Source: Betaproteobacteria bacterium (GTDB taxonomy: Bacteria > Pseudomonadota > Gammaproteobacteria > Burkholderiales > Burkholderiaceae). Taken from it: a stretch of 10,582 nt of DNA. The notes below the pieces were generated by a model that saw nothing but the letters and a program-made list of their open reading frames with translations, had not been told where the DNA came from and searched no databases. The position numbers were made by a program, and so were the translations under genes. Below are positions 6,663-10,582 of the stretch, one piece after another (the stretch's first letter is position 1; every line of letters begins with the position of its first letter). Where the stretch lies: positions 1-10,582 of the forward strand of contig JAGWXN010000101.1 in the NCBI GenBank assembly GCA_018969885.1. The letters run 5' to 3'.

Positions 6663-7697
6663 ATGAATTCACTACTCAGTCGCCTCGCCGCCGTCGCTCT
6701 GGCCGCCAGCACGCTCACCGCACTGCCCGCCGCAGCACAGGACACCAAGATCAAGTTCCAGCTTGACTGGCGATTCGAGGGCCCATCAGCCTTCTTCCTC
6801 GCCGGCCGCGCCAAGGGCTATTTCCAGCAGGAAAAGCTGGACGTCACCGTCGATGCCGGCAACGGCTCAGGCAATGCCGTGAACCGTGTCGCCTCGGGCA
6901 CCTACGAAATGGGCTTTGCCGATCTCGCCGCGCTCATGGAATTCGTGGGGATCAACCCTACCGCGCCCAGCAAACCCGTAGCCATCATGATGGTCTACAA
7001 CAACACGCCGGCGGCCGTGCTCGCGCTCAAGAAGTCCGGCATCAAGTCGCCGGCCGACCTGAACGGCAAGAAGCTCGGCGCACCGGTGTTCGACGCCGGA
7101 CGCAAGGCGTTTCCGATCTTCGCCAAGGCCAACAACCTGAACCTGCCGTCCATCCAGTGGACCGCCATGGATCCGCCGCTTCGCGAAACCATGCTCGCCC
7201 GCGGCGATGTCGATGCCATCACCGGCTTCACCTTCACCTCGCTCCTCAACCTGAACGCACGCGGCGTGAAGGACGCAGACGTGGTCGTGCTGCCCTACCC
7301 CGAGTTCGGCGTGAAGCTCTACGGTAATGCCATCATCGCCTCCGAAGAGTTCATGAAGAAGAACCCGGAAGCGGTCAAAGCGTTCCTGCGGGCGTTCACC
7401 AAAGCCGCGAAAGACGTGATCGCCGATCCGGATGGCTCGATCGCCTTCGTGAAGCAGCGCGATGCCATCATCGACGAAGCCCTTGAGAAGCGTCGGCTCC
7501 GTCTGGCCATCAACACCGCCATCGCCACGCCCGATGCGCGGGCCGAGACCTTCGGCGACGTCAACCTCGCGCGGCTTGCGCTCATGGCCTCACAGGTTGC
7601 CGACGCCTTCGCCACTAAAACCCGTATCGACCCCGACAAGATCTGGAACGGCAGCTTCCTGCCCAGCAAGGAGCAGCGCGACATTCTCGGGAAGTAA
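6663..7697 (+). CDS. ABC transporter substrate-binding protein, NMT1/THI5-like (NitT/TauT type)
   Basis: A 344-residue periplasmic binding protein that captures substrate for the ATPase and permease encoded next. Residues 1-25 form a signal peptide: a short polar start with one Arg, a hydrophobic stretch LAAVALAASTLTAL, and a cleavage site after PAAA, before QDTK. The mature protein begins with KFQLDWRFEGPSAFFLAG and KGYFQQEKLDVTVDAG, the characteristic start of the NMT1/THI5-like domain. Later come GFADLAALMEF (84-94), where such proteins contact ligand, SPADLNGKKLGAPV (129-142) and the hinge-side region MLARGDVDAITGF (177-189). ATG 6663 is chosen because the signal peptide starts there; the frame is open to TTG 6597, but that extension would bury the signal. 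No strong Shine-Dalgarno sequence is visible. Relatives bind pyrimidines (ThiY), sulfonates, nitrate or other small molecules, so the ligand is not certain. A nucleobase-like ligand is an inference from the neighbouring BMP-type ATPase. Confidence 0.9.
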   Translation: MNSLLSRLAAVALAASTLTALPAAAQDTKIKFQLDWRFEGPSAFFLAGRAKGYFQQEKLDVTVDAGNGSGNAVNRVASGTYEMGFADLAALMEFVGINPTAPSKPVAIMMVYNNTPAAVLALKKSGIKSPADLNGKKLGAPVFDAGRKAFPIFAKANNLNLPSIQWTAMDPPLRETMLARGDVDAITGFTFTSLLNLNARGVKDADVVVLPYPEFGVKLYGNAIIASEEFMKKNPEAVKAFLRAFTKAAKDVIADPDGSIAFVKQRDAIIDEALEKRRLRLAINTAIATPDARAETFGDVNLARLALMASQVADAFATKTRIDPDKIWNGSFLPSKEQRDILGK

Positions 7698-7701
7698 GCC
7701 G

Positions 7702-8568
7702 ATGACCTCGGCCGTTTCCGCGCAGGAAGACCGCAGCGCCGCAATTGCGGCGGCTGCGGCCAGCATCCCGCAGGGCGATCGATTCGTCGACTTTGACGGC
7801 GTCTGGCTCGCCTACGACCCCACGCTGCTTGCGCGAGGCGAATTCGCGGTCGAGGACATCTCGCTCAGCACCCGGCCGGGCGAGTTCATCGCCATCGTCG
7901 GTCCGTCCGGGTGCGGCAAGTCCACCTTCATGAAACTCGCCACTGGGCTCAAGATGCCCAGTCGCGGCAGCATCCGGATCGGTGGTCAGTCGGTCACCGG
8001 CCCCCTCAAGATCGTGGGTATGGCATTTCAGGCGCCCACGCTGCTACCCTGGCGGACCACACTCGACAACGTGCTCCTGCCGCTTGAAATCGTCGAGCCC
8101 TATCGCTCGCAGTTCCGTGCCAAGCGCGAGGAGTTCGCCGAGCGGGCACGCAGGCTCCTGCGTACGGTGGGCCTGCAGGGCTACGAAGACAAGTTTCCCT
8201 GGCAACTTTCGGGCGGGATGCAGCAGCGCGCGTCCATCTGCCGCGCGCTCATTCACGAGCCCCGCATGCTGCTGCTTGATGAGCCGTTCGGGGCGCTCGA
8301 TGCCTTCACCCGCGAAGAACTCTGGAACGTGCTGCGCGACCTCTGGACCGAACAGCGCTTCAACGTCATCCTGGTCACGCATGATCTGCGCGAGGCCGTT
8401 TATCTCGCCGACACCGTCTATGTCATGAGCAAGCGCCCGGGCCGGCTGGTCGAGCGTCGCGCCATCGATCTGCCACGCCCACGCGACCTCGAAATCACCT
8501 ACACCCCGCAGTTCACCGACATCGTTCACGAACTGCGCGCGCGCATCGGCGCCATCCGCAAGACCTGA
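7702..8568 (+). CDS. ABC transporter ATP-binding protein, NitT/TauT type
   Basis: A 288-residue ATPase that drives the importer formed with the neighbouring permease on the cytoplasmic face. All ATPase motifs are intact: Walker A GPSGCGKST (67-75), Q-loop Q110 in AFQAPTLLPWR, signature LSGGMQQR (169-176), Walker B LLLDEP with catalytic E194, D-loop ALD (198-200) and H-loop H227. The TLLPWRTTLDNV segment is typical of the TauB/SsuB/NrtD group. ATG 7702 lies 4 nt after the binding-protein stop and is preceded by GGGAAG at about 7689-7694, so the two genes are coupled. The nucleotide-binding domain begins near residue 28; the preceding tail is Ala-rich and probably disordered. The frame is open upstream to 7462, inside the binding-protein gene, but that part is an out-of-frame shadow. 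The family is secure; substrate specificity is not encoded in this subunit. Confidence 0.93.
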   Translation: MTSAVSAQEDRSAAIAAAAASIPQGDRFVDFDGVWLAYDPTLLARGEFAVEDISLSTRPGEFIAIVGPSGCGKSTFMKLATGLKMPSRGSIRIGGQSVTGPLKIVGMAFQAPTLLPWRTTLDNVLLPLEIVEPYRSQFRAKREEFAERARRLLRTVGLQGYEDKFPWQLSGGMQQRASICRALIHEPRMLLLDEPFGALDAFTREELWNVLRDLWTEQRFNVILVTHDLREAVYLADTVYVMSKRPGRLVERRAIDLPRPRDLEITYTPQFTDIVHELRARIGAIRKT

Positions 8569-8589
8569 GGCCCCAACAGGACCCTGCCC

Positions 8590-9357
8590 ATGAATTCAAG
8601 CGCGATCGAAAAATTCGCTCCGCTCATCCTGCTGATCGCCATCATCGCGCTCTGGCAGGCCGTCTGTTCGCTTTTCAATGTCTCCGAGTTCATCTTCCCC
8701 AGCCCGATCCAGATCGTGTACGCGCTCTTCGATCTGTGGGGCGCCATCATGGGGCACGCCTGGCGCACGTTCTGGACCACCATGGTGGGCTTCGGGCTTT
8801 CAATTGCCGTGGGTGTGGTGCTGGGTTTCATCATCGGGTCGTCGCGCTTTGCCTACGCAGCCATGTACCCACTCATGACGGCTTTCAATGCGCTCCCGAA
8901 GGCGGCATTCGTCCCCATTCTGGTCGTCTGGTTTGGCATCGGGATTGGTCCGGCCATCCTCACCGCCTTCCTGATCTCGTTTTTTCCGATCATGGTCAAT
9001 ATCGCCACAGGCCTTGCCACGCTCGAGCCCGAGCTTGAAGACGTGCTCCGGGTACTGGGCGCCCGTCGGCTCGACGTGCTCATCAAGGTCGGTTTGCCGC
9101 GCACCATGCCCTATTTTTTCGCCTCACTCAAGGTGGCCATCACGCTCGCCTTCGTGGGCACCACCGTGTCGGAAATGAGTGCGTCAAACGAGGGCATCGG
9201 CTACCTGCTCATCTCCGCGGGGTCGGCCATGAAAATGCCGCTGGCGTTCGCCGGTCTGCTCGTGGTTGCCGTCATGGCCATGGCCATGTACGAGTTCTTC
9301 TCCTACATCGAACGACACACCACCGCCTGGGCGCATCGCGGCCAGGGCGCGCACTGA
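8590..9357 (+). CDS. ABC transporter permease, NitT/TauT type (BPD_transp_1)
   Basis: A 255-residue inner-membrane protein forming, as a dimer, the channel of the importer. About six hydrophobic segments are visible, near residues 9-28, 62-83, 88-113, 119-140, 178-199 and 218-240. The cytoplasmic EAA loop that docks the ATPase is clear: ELEDVLRVLGARRLDVLI followed by KVGLP, with G157 and the LP at 169-170. The N-terminal FPSPIQIVYAL (36-46) and the AFNALPKAAFVPILVVWFG stretch (98-116) are typical of SsuC/TauC-like permeases. ATG 8590 follows the ATPase stop by 21 nt, with AGGA 8 nt upstream. The three genes from 6663 make a complete importer of the usual binding protein-ATPase-permease order. 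The C-terminal tail (HTTAWAHRGQGAH) is short and cytoplasmic. Confidence 0.93.
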   Translation: MNSSAIEKFAPLILLIAIIALWQAVCSLFNVSEFIFPSPIQIVYALFDLWGAIMGHAWRTFWTTMVGFGLSIAVGVVLGFIIGSSRFAYAAMYPLMTAFNALPKAAFVPILVVWFGIGIGPAILTAFLISFFPIMVNIATGLATLEPELEDVLRVLGARRLDVLIKVGLPRTMPYFFASLKVAITLAFVGTTVSEMSASNEGIGYLLISAGSAMKMPLAFAGLLVVAVMAMAMYEFFSYIERHTTAWAHRGQGAH

Positions 9358-9404
9358 GCGCAGCAGCGGCAGGCCCCGCTTACCCCGCCGCCGTTGCAGC
9401 ACCG

Positions 9405-10582
9405 ATGAGCCCACGGCTCGAACTTCGGGCAATCACCAAGCGCTGGCCGTCGGTCACCGCCAACGATGCGGTGAGCCTCGAGGTGATGCCGGGCGAAATT
9501 CACGCCCTGCTGGGCGAAAACGGTGCCGGCAAATCCACGCTGATGAAAATTCTCTACGGCGTCATCCAGGCCGACGCCGGCGAGATCATCTGGGATGGGC
9601 GGCCCGTGCGCATTGCCAGTCCGGCCGAGGCACGCCGGCTGGGCATCGGCATGGTGTTTCAGCATTTTTCGCTGTTCGAGACCCTCACGGTGGTCGAGAA
9701 CATCGCGCTCGGGCTGGGCGACGGGTCGGCGCTCGACGAATTGTCGCAACGCATCACCGTCATTTCCGAGCGTTATGGCCTGCCGATCGACCCTCGTCGA
9801 ACCGTGCACGCGTTATCGGTTGGCGAGCGCCAGCGGGTGGAGATCGTGCGCTGTCTGCTCCAGGAGCCGGAGCTTCTGATCATGGACGAGCCCACCTCGG
9901 TGCTGTCGCCCCAAGCGATCGAGAGCCTGTTCGGCATGCTTCGCACCATCGCGGCCGAAGGCTGCAGCGTGCTCTACATCAGCCACAAGCTCGACGAGAT
10001 CCGGACGCTCTGTCACCGCGCCACGGTGCTGCGCGGCGGTAAGGTGAGCGCACGCTGCACCCCAGCCGAAGAAACCCACGAATCGCTCGCCCGAATGATG
10101 ATCGGCGGCGACCTGCCCGAAGTCACCCGGCGCGTAGCGCCCGAGGCCAGTCCGGTGCGGCTCGAGTTGTCCGACCTCACCATGCCACCGGACGACCCCT
10201 TTGGTACTGCGCTCACTCGCATCAGCCTGCAGGTGCGTTCGGGCGAGATCGTCGGCATCGCTGGCGTATCGGGAAACGGCCAGAAAGAACTGATCGAATT
10301 GCTGTCGGGCGAACGGCTCGCCGAGGAAGCCGACGCCATCCTGATCGAGCAACGGCCGGCTGGGCGCCTGGGGGTGTCGCGTCGCCGCGCGCTCGGCCTC
10401 GCCACCATTGTCGAGGAACGCCTTGGCCGGGGCGCGGTGCCCGCTTTGAGCCTGGCCGACAACGCGCTGCTCACCGCGCGCGGCACCATGCTGCGCGGCG
10501 CTTTCATCGATCGTCGCGCGCTCAGTGCCTTTGCGCGCCAGTGCATCGATCGCTTCGCCGTACGGTGCCGCAACGAACACTC
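9405..10582 (+). CDS. ABC transporter ATP-binding protein, tandem-domain BMP/nucleoside type (YufO-like), 3'-partial
   Basis: The first 392 residues of a tandem ATPase (normally about 500-520 aa), open to the window end. Domain 1 is complete: Walker A GENGAGKST (37-45), Q86 in VFQHFSLFETLTV, signature LSVGERQR (137-144), Walker B LLIMDEPTSVLSP with E162, and H194 in YISHKLDEI. Domain 2 starts near residue 252 with the degenerate Walker A GVSGNGQKE (287-295), which lacks the Lys-Ser/Thr pair, then VEERLGRGAVPALSLADN (336-353). Its signature motif should lie just beyond the window. The ISPAEA-like segment, LSVGERQR and GRGAVP point to the group serving BMP-type nucleoside/base-binding lipoproteins (Bacillus YufO/NupO-like) rather than ribose-type RbsA, though RbsA-like use cannot be excluded. 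ATG 9405 is the first good start; no clear Shine-Dalgarno sequence is seen. It lies 47 nt after the permease, in the same direction. Two permeases and a BMP protein would be expected next. Confidence 0.9.
   Translation, partial: MSPRLELRAITKRWPSVTANDAVSLEVMPGEIHALLGENGAGKSTLMKILYGVIQADAGEIIWDGRPVRIASPAEARRLGIGMVFQHFSLFETLTVVENIALGLGDGSALDELSQRITVISERYGLPIDPRRTVHALSVGERQRVEIVRCLLQEPELLIMDEPTSVLSPQAIESLFGMLRTIAAEGCSVLYISHKLDEIRTLCHRATVLRGGKVSARCTPAEETHESLARMMIGGDLPEVTRRVAPEASPVRLELSDLTMPPDDPFGTALTRISLQVRSGEIVGIAGVSGNGQKELIELLSGERLAEEADAILIEQRPAGRLGVSRRRALGLATIVEERLGRGAVPALSLADNALLTARGTMLRGAFIDRRALSAFARQCIDRFAVRCRNEH

Noticed and set aside
9691..9720. Degenerate second Walker A of the tandem ATPase (GVSGNGQKE, codons near 10263-10289) as a sign of gene decay
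   Set aside because: Loss of the Lys-Ser/Thr pair in the second domain is normal for this class of tandem sugar/nucleoside ATPases.
9813..10580. A 255-codon minus-strand open frame opposite the tandem ATPase
   Set aside because: The plus-strand frame is continuous with all ATPase motifs; the antisense frame shows no domain.

Overview
The window is GC-rich chromosomal DNA with tightly packed genes, short overlaps and GC-ending codons. The gene content fits a proteobacterium. Betaproteobacteria (Burkholderiales-like) is my best guess, from the proteins and the transporter arrangement, but no rRNA or other decisive marker is present. Nothing here is viral, and I see no insertion sequence, CRISPR array, tRNA or rRNA.

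Region 1 (1-3920, plus strand) is part of a glycine cleavage system: a 5'-truncated gcvP (glycine decarboxylase, P-protein) followed almost without a gap by gcvT (aminomethyltransferase, T-protein). Together with an H-protein and lipoamide dehydrogenase, neither of which is in this window, they split glycine into CO2, ammonia and methylene-tetrahydrofolate. The order P then T differs from the familiar T-H-P order.

Region 2 (about 3921-4790, plus strand) is a two-gene toxin-antitoxin module of the FitAB/VapBC type: a ribbon-helix-helix antitoxin overlapping by 4 nt a PIN-domain ribonuclease toxin. It has its own AT-richer leader, with a plausible promoter and two matching palindromes that look like antitoxin operators. 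A strong hairpin separates it from gcvT.

Region 3 (4879-6291, minus strand) is a D-lactate dehydrogenase-like FAD oxidoreductase (GlcD/LDHD family). It converges on the toxin gene and diverges from the transporter genes. A 371-nt non-coding divergent region (6292-6662) holds candidate promoters for both sides and a perfect 9-bp stem hairpin.

Region 4 (6663-10582, plus strand) is a transporter cluster. First comes a complete NitT/TauT-type ABC importer: a secreted NMT1/THI5-like binding protein, an ATPase and a permease. It is followed by the start of a second, different ABC system, a tandem-domain ATPase of the kind that works with BMP-type nucleoside-binding lipoproteins; this runs off the window end. 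Such pairs suggest uptake of nucleobase- or nucleoside-like compounds, but the substrate cannot be read from this sequence.

I found no convincing previously undescribed system. The points most worth a second look are the paired operator-like palindromes of the toxin-antitoxin module, the head-to-tail joining of two unrelated ABC importers, the unexplained hairpin in the divergent region, and the P-T gene order with a hairpin over the gcvT ribosome binding site.
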